DNA of 9,862 nt. It comes from an uncultured Bacteroidales bacterium (GTDB taxonomy: Bacteria; Bacteroidota; Bacteroidia; Bacteroidales; UBA932). The position numbers and the translations under genes were made by a program. Positions 1-7,303 of the stretch are shown here, piece after piece. The notes beneath the pieces were generated by a model. It was not told the origin of the DNA. It did no database searches and saw only the letters and a program-made list of their open reading frames with translations. Within the stretch, counting starts at the first letter, position 1. The number at the start of each line of letters is the position of its first letter. The DNA lies in the NCBI GenBank assembly GCA_934725285.1, contig CAKVBK010000066.1, positions 1 to 9,862 of the forward strand. Reading direction: 5' to 3'.

Positions 1-755
1 AGCGTCTTGCTTGTCTTGTCATATTCCTTGAGCCATCCGGCGTTCTTGATTGAATATGTCCAGTCGAAGTTCGCGTCCACTTTGATCTTAAGTTGGTTGC
101 CACGGATTCCGAGATCAAGGCTCTCCGGCACCTCCGCACTGAATTGGAAGTAGTTGATTGGCTTTACCGTTGCCTTTGCGTAGAAGGTAGGGTCTGAAGG
201 AGATGTGAACTCTATGACGGCCGGGACATTCTCATCGAACGCGACCGCAGGGTTCAGTTGGAATGTCAACTTTGATGTTGTCTTGCTGAACTCCTTGAGC
301 CAGTCACCGTTTGTGATGGTGTACACCCAGTCGTCCGCAGGGTCGGTCAAGTTGATTGTGAGCGATTCGCCTTTCTTGACCACCACGCTCTCCGGACAAT
401 CCACGTTCATATTCACAACAAAGGCGGGTTGTGTGACCTCTACTCTTTCCACGATTGTCCCCGCCGTGAATTCGAGCACAGACGAGCGGTCAAGCCCGGT
501 GTTGTTGCGCTCAGCCACGAGTCTTACCTCTGTCTCGCCGTCGCCGACTTTCGGGCTGATCTTGAACCATTTGTCGGACACGGTCATCTTCCACTCGACA
601 TTTGATGACACCGTGAATGTGATGTCATTGGCGTCGGATGTCAGTTCTATGGATTTTTTTGAAGGAGTGACGTACCCGTCCTCGGTCTTGTTGCAGCCCA
701 CGGCAGCGACAAGAGTCGAGAGGGTTAATAGTATTATGCTCAGTTTTTTCATCAT
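1..755 (-). CDS. BACON-repeat surface lipoprotein (C-terminal part missing, runs off the left edge)
   Basis: Reading the minus strand from 755 gives 251 open codons with no stop. A basic start (MMKKL), a hydrophobic stretch and Cys21 in AVGC form a lipoprotein signal; Ala at -3 makes the lipobox slightly weak. Residues about 32-110 fit a BACON domain: ITFTV, a Trp-centred strand (VEWKM), a second Trp (DKWF), SPKVGDGE, and closing VEVTQP. Two related modules follow at about 121-199 and from 210 to the edge. Both carry a DWxYxIxNxxWLKE signature, 89 residues apart. BACON domains are all-beta, Ig-like modules common in Bacteroidetes glycan-binding proteins and glycosidases, often acting as spacers or mucin/glycan-binding units. 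The gene lies 19 bp after the preceding lipoprotein gene and is last in the visible operon, a usual place for a surface glycan-binding protein. Two adjacent ATGs (755 and 752) could start it. The missing C-terminus could hold more modules, a binding domain or an enzyme. Confidence 0.86.
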   Translation of the reverse strand, partial: MMKKLSIILLTLSTLVAAVGCNKTEDGYVTPSKKSIELTSDANDITFTVSSNVEWKMTVSDKWFKISPKVGDGETEVRLVAERNNTGLDRSSVLEFTAGTIVERVEVTQPAFVVNMNVDCPESVVVKKGESLTINLTDPADDWVYTITNGDWLKEFSKTTSKLTFQLNPAVAFDENVPAVIEFTSPSDPTFYAKATVKPINYFQFSAEVPESLDLGIRGNQLKIKVDANFDWTYSIKNAGWLKEYDKTSKT

Positions 756-774
756 ATTCAATGATTATTCGTGA

Positions 775-1800
775 TTATTCCTCATCCAGATTGTAGCGCC
801 AAACCATAAGTTCGGAGACATCGTACCAGTACTTCCTGATGGCCCAGTCTGAACTCATCCTGTCCTGGTAATACTCGTAGAAGTTCTTTACAATCTTCAC
901 TCTGTAGTATCTTGCGAGAGGTACCTCAGAATACACGAAGTCTACAGTGGTTCCTTCTGTGATCAGTTCGTGAGTCCCGTCTTTAGGAACTTCCTTTATT
1001 ATGTTCCACTTGTCCGAATCATCCACTGTGGCTATCAGCTGCCAGTTGGACCAGTCTCCGGACGGTTCGCCGTCCAAAGTCCAAGCATAGATCTCATATA
1101 ATGCCGCTGCATTTTCACAATAGGCTCTGTATGGCAGGAATCTCATCTTGGCGACCCTCATCGGGGCTCCGAAATCTACAGTGTAGGCCGTTCCGAAGTT
1201 CTCGCCATTACTTCCTTTCAAACTGCTCATTTCCCAACCGAAACACTGATAGTGCACGTCTGTATAGCCTTCTTTTCTGCTCAGCCACTTCCCGTCAAAC
1301 AGGAAGGCGCAACTTGTGCCGTAGCCGTCGTTCTTCGCCGCTGTTTCAAGTTTGGAAGGATCTGCGTCTCCGTCCAGTCCTGTAATCACAGAACATTGTG
1401 TACGATCCACCTGTACAATGGACGCTTTATAGGCGGTGACTGTGTAGGTCACATCCTCCTCCAGATTGTTCACTACGAATGTGTAGGTTTTTCCGGCATT
1501 CAGATCGGCTGTAAGTTCCTCAACGGCTCCCTCTTTGAGAATCACCCGGCTTGGAAAGTTGAGTTTGATCTCGATGGATGTGAAGTCCTTTGTGTCGTTG
1601 AACACGAATGTGACTGTATGGGCCGAATTGTCGACCACGCCTTCCACAGTCTCGTCGCCGGCCGTGGCGGTGGCCGACTTGACAAGTTGAGTCAGAGGGT
1701 ACTGCGGTATCTCGGTGTCGAACTTCTTCTCAATGTCACAAGATGTGACACTAAGGCTTACCGCCGCCATTATCATTAATGTGTTTAATAAACGTTTCAT
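775..1800 (-). CDS. Two-domain lipoprotein with discoidin-like C-terminus (candidate surface glycan-binding protein)
   Basis: This is a 341-residue protein with a lipoprotein signal ending in VTSC (Cys21), followed by acidic residues (DIEKKFDTE). Such acidic residues fit Bacteroidetes surface-export signals. Residues about 37-126 form a small beta-rich domain with alternating strands (EGVVDNSAHTVTFVF, TYTFVV, TYTVTAYK). It resembles the Ig-like or DUF-type N-terminal modules of PUL lipoproteins. Residues about 160-338 look like a discoidin/F5-8 type C or DUF5000-like galactose-binding fold: CAFLFDGKWLS near its start, TAYTVDFG, aromatic-rich middle strands, then LARYYRVKI and a final strand SELMVW. 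No catalytic motif is visible, so a glycan-binding role at the cell surface is likely. It sits 20 bp after the SusD-like gene, the usual position of a SusE/SusF-type or SGBP gene. The Pfam family is not certain from reading alone, and the ligand is unknown. Confidence 0.88.
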   Translation of the reverse strand: MKRLLNTLMIMAAVSLSVTSCDIEKKFDTEIPQYPLTQLVKSATATAGDETVEGVVDNSAHTVTFVFNDTKDFTSIEIKLNFPSRVILKEGAVEELTADLNAGKTYTFVVNNLEEDVTYTVTAYKASIVQVDRTQCSVITGLDGDADPSKLETAAKNDGYGTSCAFLFDGKWLSRKEGYTDVHYQCFGWEMSSLKGSNGENFGTAYTVDFGAPMRVAKMRFLPYRAYCENAAALYEIYAWTLDGEPSGDWSNWQLIATVDDSDKWNIIKEVPKDGTHELITEGTTVDFVYSEVPLARYYRVKIVKNFYEYYQDRMSSDWAIRKYWYDVSELMVWRYNLDEE

Positions 1801-1820
1801 CTTTAAATATGTTTAAGTTT

Positions 1821-3857
1821 CTACCACCAAGGATTCTGTGTGAGTCCCGGACTTTTGTTGATCTCGTCCTGCGGAATCGGGAAGAGATAGAACTGTTTCT
1901 TGAAGGTTCTGGTCTCGAATATTGTCCTCTTGTAGAAATCAGTGCTCTTGAAACTGTTGGTCTTCGCGTCTCCGGCTCGTGGTGAAAGTCCCCATACAGG
2001 ACCGTTGTCGCCGAACTTGCCTACCTCGTTGGATGTCACAGTGTTGGCGGAAGCGTCAAGGCAAAGGAGGCGGCGGTGGCAGGTGAAGAATCGGTCGCCC
2101 TCGAAGTTCAGCTCGATCTGACGCTCGCGAAGGATGTACTTGCGCTGCGCGTCCTTGTCTCCGGAGATCTCGGGATATGTGTCGAAGATGCTTGGCAGAC
2201 CGGCTCTCTGGCGGATCAGGTCCCAGTACTTCTTGATGTCAGGGTTTGACGGATCATATTCATTGAGCGCCTCCACGTAGTCGAGAAGTATCTCTCCGTA
2301 GCGGATGTAAACCGTGACGTAGTGGCTGGAGAAGGTCAGGTTGGAGAAGTCTCCAGGAATGATTCTCTTGTGAGTCAAGAAGCCGCTGTGAGGATAGTAG
2401 GTAAGATTGTCGTTGTTGGACATTCCGCCGTAGTAGAGCTCAACCCTTCCCCAGCCGTCCTGCTGATCCTCGCGGTTGTTGAAAGCGTTCATCCACTCCT
2501 TGTCGGATGGGTAGAAGATCTGGGTCCTGTGGTTGTAGTTGATGGATGCGTAGAAACGAGGCTCCCTGTTCACGAACATATTCCAATCACCCTTTGAATG
2601 CCCCCAGCTGTCGAGTTTCTTCAGATCATCGATGAGGCCTTTCCTCCCGTCTTCGGTTGACTCGTCAAATTTAGGCTGTCCGTCTGTGACCGGATTGTAG
2701 TGCTCGCCGTTCGATGTGGCGAAACCGGTCTCGACATAGCCTGACAAAGGATCCTCTATCCCGCGTCCGTTAGCCATATAGAATGCGTCCACAAGGCGCA
2801 GGGTCGGGGCTGTTCCGCTGTTGAATTTCTGCTTCCCGTTGGACGGGAGAGTGTGGTACATATAGCCATAGCGTGGAGGATAGTCGTTCCAGGCGCTTCT
2901 GGCGATCTGTACAGTTCCGAAGATGATCTCATCGTTCCATCCTGTCATCTCGATGTTGTAGTAGGCCTTGTAAGGGTTGTAGTCAGGCGAGTTGACATCG
3001 TTCTTGTCTCCGTAGTAGAGTCCAAGCCCGGTCTCGGCATGATGGTTTTCTGCGAGATCAATGACAGATTTCGCCGCGTCGGCCGCCCTCTTCCATTTGC
3101 TCTCATCGTAAGATTCGGCGGCAAGCGGATTTCCGTCATTATCCCGGAGAAGGGAGTAGTAGTCGGAGTTTCCGTTCCACTGCGGGGATGCCGCAAGAAG
3201 AAGCGCCTGCGCTTTTACAGCGTTGCAGGCCACTTTTGTCGCGCGTCCGAGATTGACCTTGTCGGATTGGTATGAATATGGAAGAAGTTCGTATGCCCTG
3301 TCCATACATTCCACCACATAGTCGATGCACTCGTCGAATGGAGCCCTTTGCATATTCCCGAAGTCTGCCGATGAAGCCATTTCTTCTTTCAGCAGGACCA
3401 CAGGACCGTACTGACGGAGAAGCAGGAAATAGTAGTAGCCTCTGAGGAATATAGCCTCACCTGTGTACCTTGTCTTGAGGTCGTTGGCCAGTTCGGCGCA
3501 GCGTCCGACATTGTTCTCAAATTTGAAACTTGCCCTGATGGCTTTGTAATATGTCGCCCAGATGTTGTTGGTCGGCGTTGTAGGGTCCCAGCTTCCCTCG
3601 TTCAATTGGATGAACGGGCTCCACGGAATGTCACACTCGTCCGACAGACCGTACCATAGTCCGTTCCAGTCGGATTCGACACAGTTCTTTTCCGGCAGGG
3701 CTGCGTAGATGTTCGTCAGATAGGAGAGGACCTCGTTGCGGTTGCTCCAGACCATATCCTCGGTTTTCATGTCATCAGGCATCTTGTCGAGGAAGTTGCA
3801 CCCCGCCAGAAGAAGCACCGATGAGATCAGTATAAGAGATTTTTTCATTGCTTTCAT
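1821..3857 (-). CDS. SusD/RagB-family outer-membrane nutrient-binding lipoprotein
   Basis: This 678-residue protein is somewhat long for the family. It has a lipoprotein signal (LLAGC, Cys20) followed by NFLDKMPDD, the usual SusD start after the lipid anchor. The TPR-like helical core is visible at about 133-155 (GEAIFLRGYYYFLLL then YGPVVLL). The classic C-terminal signature FPIPQDEINKSPGLTQNPWW closes the protein. SusD proteins form a lid on the SusC barrel and bind glycan at the cell surface; here the partner is the SusC-like protein whose gene stops 3 bp upstream. The annotated ATG is at 3857 (MKAMKKS). A second in-frame ATG at 3848 gives MKKSLILIS, a more typical lipoprotein start with a 17-residue signal, so the true start may be there. 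The distance to the SusC stop would then be 12 bp. No truncation or frameshift is seen. The bound glycan cannot be read from the sequence. Confidence 0.97.
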   Translation of the reverse strand: MKAMKKSLILISSVLLLAGCNFLDKMPDDMKTEDMVWSNRNEVLSYLTNIYAALPEKNCVESDWNGLWYGLSDECDIPWSPFIQLNEGSWDPTTPTNNIWATYYKAIRASFKFENNVGRCAELANDLKTRYTGEAIFLRGYYYFLLLRQYGPVVLLKEEMASSADFGNMQRAPFDECIDYVVECMDRAYELLPYSYQSDKVNLGRATKVACNAVKAQALLLAASPQWNGNSDYYSLLRDNDGNPLAAESYDESKWKRAADAAKSVIDLAENHHAETGLGLYYGDKNDVNSPDYNPYKAYYNIEMTGWNDEIIFGTVQIARSAWNDYPPRYGYMYHTLPSNGKQKFNSGTAPTLRLVDAFYMANGRGIEDPLSGYVETGFATSNGEHYNPVTDGQPKFDESTEDGRKGLIDDLKKLDSWGHSKGDWNMFVNREPRFYASINYNHRTQIFYPSDKEWMNAFNNREDQQDGWGRVELYYGGMSNNDNLTYYPHSGFLTHKRIIPGDFSNLTFSSHYVTVYIRYGEILLDYVEALNEYDPSNPDIKKYWDLIRQRAGLPSIFDTYPEISGDKDAQRKYILRERQIELNFEGDRFFTCHRRLLCLDASANTVTSNEVGKFGDNGPVWGLSPRAGDAKTNSFKSTDFYKRTIFETRTFKKQFYLFPIPQDEINKSPGLTQNPWW

Positions 3858-3860
3858 CGT

Positions 3861-6800
3861 TTAGAATGTGAATCTTACGCCAAAGTTGAACTTGCGTGTA
3901 AGAGGATACTTGCTGCCGTCACTTGAGCCGGTCTCAGGATCCCACATATCCCAAGGTGAATGCATCCACAGGTTGCTGCCCACGAAGTAGATTCTGAAGG
4001 CCTGGCATCCCCAGTTCTTGAGCCAGTCACCCTTGAAGGTGTAGCCGGCCTCGACATCGGACAGACGGATAAGGCTTCCGTCGTAGATGGTCTTTGTGGA
4101 TGTCTTCTGGTTGTTAGTGTTCTTGTACTCGGTCAGCCTTGGATAGTAGGCGTCCGGGTCTGGATTTTCCGGTGACCAGCGGTCAAGGGCCTTTGCGAAT
4201 AGGTTACCGTTCTTCACACCACCGTTGAAAGGAAACCAAGCTCCACCGAGGTAGTAGGTGACGTTCGCCTGTCCTCTGAAGAACACTCCCAGGTCAAGGC
4301 CTTTCCATGTCAGTTGTGCACCGAATCCGTAGTTGATCTCAGGAACGTTCGCATAGCCGATGGCCACCTCGTCGTGCTCATCCACAACTCCGTCCTTGTT
4401 GTAGTCAAGGTACTTGACGTCTCCAGGGGCGAGAGGCAGGCCGAATTGTGTCGGGCTGAGGTCAATCTCATCCTGGTCGGCGAAGTAGCCGAGGGCGATG
4501 TAACCGAACCTTTGGTTGAGACGATGGCCGGTGCGTCTGCGCCAGCTGTCGGTAGGAGCCTCGTCTTTCTCAAGCACCTTGTTGCGGGCGAAAGAGAAAT
4601 TGCCGTAGAGACGGTAACCTACCTTGCCGATGTGGTGGTTCAACTCTCCGGTGAACTCGAAACCTTGGTTGTTGAGCACACCCATATTGGCGAGAGGAAG
4701 CTTGTTCATACCGGCGACACCCGGGACGGTGTTCCTCTGGATGAGAATATCCCATCTGCGTTCGAAGAAGTAGTCGAGATCGAAAGACAGGAGGGAGTTG
4801 AACAACTTGATCTCAAGACCGATATCCTTCTTGAGACCCTTTTCCCAAGTCAGGTTCTCAACGCCTTCCTGATCCTCGCCCACACCGCCGGACCAGTTCG
4901 CCGACTCTCCGAATCTGTGTCCGCCGAGGCCTGAACCCCAGGTGGACAGGTAGGCGAAACGTCCGGATGCAAGCACGTCAGAACCGACAAGACCCATGGA
5001 TGCCCTCAGTTTGAGGTGATTTACATAAGGCTTTATGTTGGCCCAGTAAGGCTCATTGGATACAAGATAACCGACCGCACCGGCAGGGAAGAATCCGAAA
5101 CGGTGCCCTTTCGCGAAGTTTTCGGATCCATTGTAGCCGGCGTTGAACTCAACGAAATAACGGTCGTCGTAGGAATATGTGGCGCGGAATGCGAGGCCCT
5201 GCTTACGGTAAGGCAGAGAGTAGATCGCCGAGCCGGCTGACAGATTCACATAGTTGCGCGAATAGTACATTGTCATGGCTCCCACGCGGTGCTTTCCGGC
5301 GAAATTCCTGTCGTAGTTCACCTGTGCCTTGAACTCATCGGCGCGGTTGCCGCTGGTTGAAGAGCCGTAGTTGAGGAACTCGTCACCGACGTAGGTCTGG
5401 GTTACCTTGTACAGGCCGGTCTCGTCATCGACTCCGATGATCGCATAGCGTGAGGAATATTTTCCACGTGCCTGGATGGAAGTGATGTTGAAGTCGTAGG
5501 AGAACGACATGTTTGCGCTCAATCCTTTCGTGATCATGTCAAGGTTCTGCTTGACGATGATCTGGGACATTATCTGAGTCTGGTAGGTCTTGTTGTAGCC
5601 GGAACCGAAAAGGCGTTCCGCAGGGTTGCTGGTGTTGTTACCGGTTGAGCCGCCCCACGCCCATTTGATGTTTCCGTTCTCGTCGTAGCCGATAGGAACA
5701 CGCACCGGCGTGGAGATCGGGTCGAGGTTGTAGGCCATGGTGAACAGCTGCGAGGCCTGAGCCTGATAGTTGTTGTTCGCGGTGATAGGCCTCGGCTGGT
5801 GCGAGTCCGTCATATTCGCTCCGATCTCAAGGGACAGCACCGTGGATTTGGTGATGTTCATATCGATGTTGGAACGGAAGTTATATCTCTTGACGTGGAT
5901 GTTCGTGCTGTAGTCCGTGTCCGGGCTCGTGTAAAGGTTACCGTTGTCACGGATGTAGGCCGCTGTCACATAATATCTTGCGCGCTCACCACCACCACGG
6001 ATGCTCAGAGATGCCTGCTCGTTGTTTGACCATCTGGTGAACAGTTCGTCGAACCAGTTGACGTTCGGGTACATAAACGGGTCTGTGCGGGCCTCTGTCT
6101 TAGCTATTTGTTCTTCAGTGAAGACATCTCTGCCGCAGGCCTCATTGTACAGTCGCATATAGTTCGCTCCGTCCAGAAGTTCCGGCATATTGGTAAGCTC
6201 TGAGATACCGCCCTCGATCTTCACGTCGATCTGTGGCTTCTGTGCGACACCTTTCCTTGTCGTGACGAGAACGACACCATTGGCCGCACGTACACCGTAA
6301 ACAGCTGTCGCTGACGCGTCCTTGAGGATGGAGATGGTCTCGATCTCCTCGATGGCAAGGTTGGACATGTCACGCTCGACACCATCGACAAGGATCAGAG
6401 GGGCGCTGGAGTTCAGCGAGGAGATGCCTCGGATCCAGAATTCGGCGTTGTCCATACCAGGCTCACCGGTTCTCTGGACGACAACCGCTCCGGCCACCTT
6501 TCCGGCAAGTGCGTTGGTCAGGTTTCTCTGAGGGATTTCCAACTCGGTGTTGGCCACTGAGGAGATGGCTCCGATCACGGACGCCTTTCTCTGGTGACCC
6601 ATACCGACAACGACAGCCTGATCCAGCTCTGTGGCGTCGTCCTGAAGGAAGATGTTAAGCTCCAATGATTTCGGGACGGTCACGACTTGGCTCTTGTAAC
6701 CCATACTGGTGACCTCCAGCTTGACTCCAGGCCCGGAGACCTCGATAGAGTAATAACCATTGATGTCGGTCATTGTTCCGGTCTGGGTCCCGGCGATGAG

Positions 6801-7004
6801 GATCGCCGCTCCCGGCACAGGCTGTCCGGTGCCGTCAATGACCTTACCCTTGACCGTGACCTTGCTCGGTGAGGCGGAGACTCCTGATGCGCTTCCCTTT
6901 GAGCCTGCATTGCCAGAGTCCGCTCCATAGGAAGGAACTGCCAACAAAGCCGCCAACAGGATGAACGCGATCTTCCGCTTTCCCATTGTTAATTGATCAG
7001 TCAT
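3861..7004 (-). CDS. SusC/RagA-family TonB-dependent outer-membrane transporter
   Basis: This 1047-residue protein is the usual size for SusC. Domains in order: a Sec signal peptide (hydrophobic run to about residue 28, PSYGA, no lipobox cysteine); a Gly/Ser/Ala-rich linker; a carboxypeptidase-D-like regulatory domain at about 48-123 (VKGKVIDGTGQPVPGAAI, TDINGYYSIEV); a TonB-box-like segment LDQAVVVGMG; a plug at about 140-252 containing LILVDGVE, ISILKDASATAVYGVRAANG and VVLVTTRKG; then a long beta-barrel ending in NFGVRFTF with a C-terminal Phe. It should import oligosaccharides using TonB energy together with the SusD-like partner encoded next. No N-terminal STN domain is present, so signalling through an anti-sigma factor is not expected. 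Translation could begin at 7004 (MTDQLTMGKRK) or at 6986 (MGKRKIAFILL). The second gives the more typical signal peptide. It is the first gene of the leftward operon. Confidence 0.97.
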   Translation of the reverse strand: MTDQLTMGKRKIAFILLAALLAVPSYGADSGNAGSKGSASGVSASPSKVTVKGKVIDGTGQPVPGAAILIAGTQTGTMTDINGYYSIEVSGPGVKLEVTSMGYKSQVVTVPKSLELNIFLQDDATELDQAVVVGMGHQRKASVIGAISSVANTELEIPQRNLTNALAGKVAGAVVVQRTGEPGMDNAEFWIRGISSLNSSAPLILVDGVERDMSNLAIEEIETISILKDASATAVYGVRAANGVVLVTTRKGVAQKPQIDVKIEGGISELTNMPELLDGANYMRLYNEACGRDVFTEEQIAKTEARTDPFMYPNVNWFDELFTRWSNNEQASLSIRGGGERARYYVTAAYIRDNGNLYTSPDTDYSTNIHVKRYNFRSNIDMNITKSTVLSLEIGANMTDSHQPRPITANNNYQAQASQLFTMAYNLDPISTPVRVPIGYDENGNIKWAWGGSTGNNTSNPAERLFGSGYNKTYQTQIMSQIIVKQNLDMITKGLSANMSFSYDFNITSIQARGKYSSRYAIIGVDDETGLYKVTQTYVGDEFLNYGSSTSGNRADEFKAQVNYDRNFAGKHRVGAMTMYYSRNYVNLSAGSAIYSLPYRKQGLAFRATYSYDDRYFVEFNAGYNGSENFAKGHRFGFFPAGAVGYLVSNEPYWANIKPYVNHLKLRASMGLVGSDVLASGRFAYLSTWGSGLGGHRFGESANWSGGVGEDQEGVENLTWEKGLKKDIGLEIKLFNSLLSFDLDYFFERRWDILIQRNTVPGVAGMNKLPLANMGVLNNQGFEFTGELNHHIGKVGYRLYGNFSFARNKVLEKDEAPTDSWRRRTGHRLNQRFGYIALGYFADQDEIDLSPTQFGLPLAPGDVKYLDYNKDGVVDEHDEVAIGYANVPEINYGFGAQLTWKGLDLGVFFRGQANVTYYLGGAWFPFNGGVKNGNLFAKALDRWSPENPDPDAYYPRLTEYKNTNNQKTSTKTIYDGSLIRLSDVEAGYTFKGDWLKNWGCQAFRIYFVGSNLWMHSPWDMWDPETGSSDGSKYPLTRKFNFGVRFTF

Positions 7005-7049
7005 AGTATTTCATTAAATATTTGATGATAAACAATAATCGTTATAGCG

Positions 7050-7082
7050 TATTGAATACAATAGTGGCTAACTGTCAATAGT
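7050..7082 (-). repeat. Short repeats in the susC leader
   Basis: The predicted susC leader contains two direct copies of CAATAGT on the plus strand (7059-7065 and 7076-7082), spaced 17 bp, with a near copy CAATAAT at 7033-7039. An inverted repeat TATTG-AATA-CAATA spans 7050-7063. They lie downstream of the predicted start of transcription, so they could act in the RNA or as operator DNA. They are short and AT-rich and may be chance. Confidence 0.3.
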
Positions 7083-7090
7083 ATTACGTG

Positions 7091-7121
7091 CAAATGTAGT
7101 AATATATTTTCATTTTGAAAA
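7091..7121 (-). promoter_or_regulatory. Predicted promoter of the susC operon
   Basis: Read on the minus strand, TACATTTG at 7098-7091 exactly matches the Bacteroidetes -7 consensus TAnnTTTG. About 18-19 bp further upstream is TTTC/TTTT at 7121-7117, an imperfect -33 TTTG element. Transcription would begin near 7083-7086, giving a leader of roughly 80 nt to the 7004 start or about 100 nt to the 6986 start. Confidence 0.65.
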
Positions 7122-7139
7122 TAATTTAACTGTTATTTT
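7118..7139. promoter_or_regulatory. Inverted repeat overlapping the susC -33 element (candidate operator)
   Basis: AAAATAA (7118-7124) and TTATTTT (7133-7139) are perfect reverse complements separated by 8 bp, 22 bp overall. The left arm covers the predicted -33 element of the susC promoter. The size suits a dimeric regulator, and ROK repressors are known to bind AT-rich sites of about this length. AT-rich DNA gives such repeats by chance, so this is tentative. An overlapping smaller inverted repeat, TGTTA-TTTT-TAACA, occupies 7131-7144. Confidence 0.35.
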
Positions 7140-7160
7140 TAACATATTCGCATTGATGTC

Positions 7161-7170
7161 TTTGCGCAAA
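7161..7170. promoter_or_regulatory. Perfect 10-bp palindrome TTTGCGCAAA
   Basis: TTTGCGCAAA is self-complementary and sits between the two divergent promoters: about 40 bp upstream of the susC -33 element and 41 bp upstream of the ROK -33 element. Its GC core stands out in an AT-rich region. It could be an operator for a dimeric protein, possibly the ROK regulator, but no second copy was noticed in the window. Confidence 0.35.
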
Positions 7171-7211
7171 CGTTATATTGAGTTTAATTTAAGTCTGGCA
7201 CGTGAGGATTC

Positions 7212-7242
7212 TTTCAAAATGACCATAAAATGCTTATCTTTG
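7212..7242 (+). promoter_or_regulatory. Predicted promoter of the ROK-GH20 operon
   Basis: TATCTTTG at 7235-7242 exactly matches the -7 consensus TAnnTTTG. TTTC at 7212-7215 lies exactly 19 bp upstream, one base off the -33 TTTG element. Transcription should start around 7248-7250, leaving a leader of about 55 nt before the ATG at 7304. This is the better of the two promoter matches in spacing. Confidence 0.7.
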
Positions 7243-7251
7243 TTACCCCGA

Positions 7252-7287
7252 ACCTTGGATCAGAGAACCACGCTGGAAATCCAAGGT
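7252..7287 (+). promoter_or_regulatory. Perfect 9-bp inverted repeat at the 5' end of the ROK leader
   Basis: ACCTTGGAT (7252-7260) and ATCCAAGGT (7279-7287) are exact reverse complements with an 18-nt spacer. Beyond one A/C mismatch the stem gains two more pairs (7249-7250 with 7289-7290). It begins 2-4 nt after the predicted transcription start. It could therefore form a hairpin at the mRNA 5' end or be a two-half-site operator for autoregulation. It is not a terminator: no T-run follows the right arm. Confidence 0.5.
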
Positions 7288-7303
7288 CCGAGAACAGAAT
7301 ATT

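Larger units (their letters stand above)
7005..7303. other. Divergent AT-rich regulatory region between susC-like and ROK genes
   Basis: This 299-bp gap holds no credible protein gene. It is clearly more AT-rich than the flanking genes and carries one Bacteroidetes-type promoter for each direction, several inverted repeats and a short leader for each operon. These are listed separately. The shared region makes it likely that one regulator, most simply the adjacent ROK protein, acts on both operons. Confidence 0.85.

Noticed and set aside
654..660. A run of seven T (A7 on the coding strand) in the BACON lipoprotein, possible phase-variation site
   Set aside because: It encodes ordinary lysine codons just after the signal peptide. 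Seven bases is short, and nothing else suggests switching.
205..774. A 189-codon open frame on the plus strand
   Set aside because: It is antisense to the BACON lipoprotein, which has a signal peptide, lipobox and repeated domains. The plus frame is low-complexity Ser/Thr/Val with no domain.
1252..1779. A 175-codon open frame on the plus strand
   Set aside because: It is antisense to the discoidin-like lipoprotein. Its translation shows no domain.
1801..1820. A possible internal promoter or terminator between the SusD-like gene and the next lipoprotein gene
   Set aside because: The 20-bp AT-rich gap has only an imperfect palindrome and no room for a promoter with correct spacing. Co-transcription is simpler.
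4314..4934. A 206-codon open frame on the plus strand
   Set aside because: It is antisense to the SusC barrel region. It has no signal, domain or promoter and is a shadow of the real gene.
7005..7303. A tRNA, riboswitch or small RNA gene in the intergenic region
   Set aside because: No cloverleaf, no known riboswitch core and no hairpin followed by a T-run were seen. Promoters and short inverted repeats account for the visible structure.
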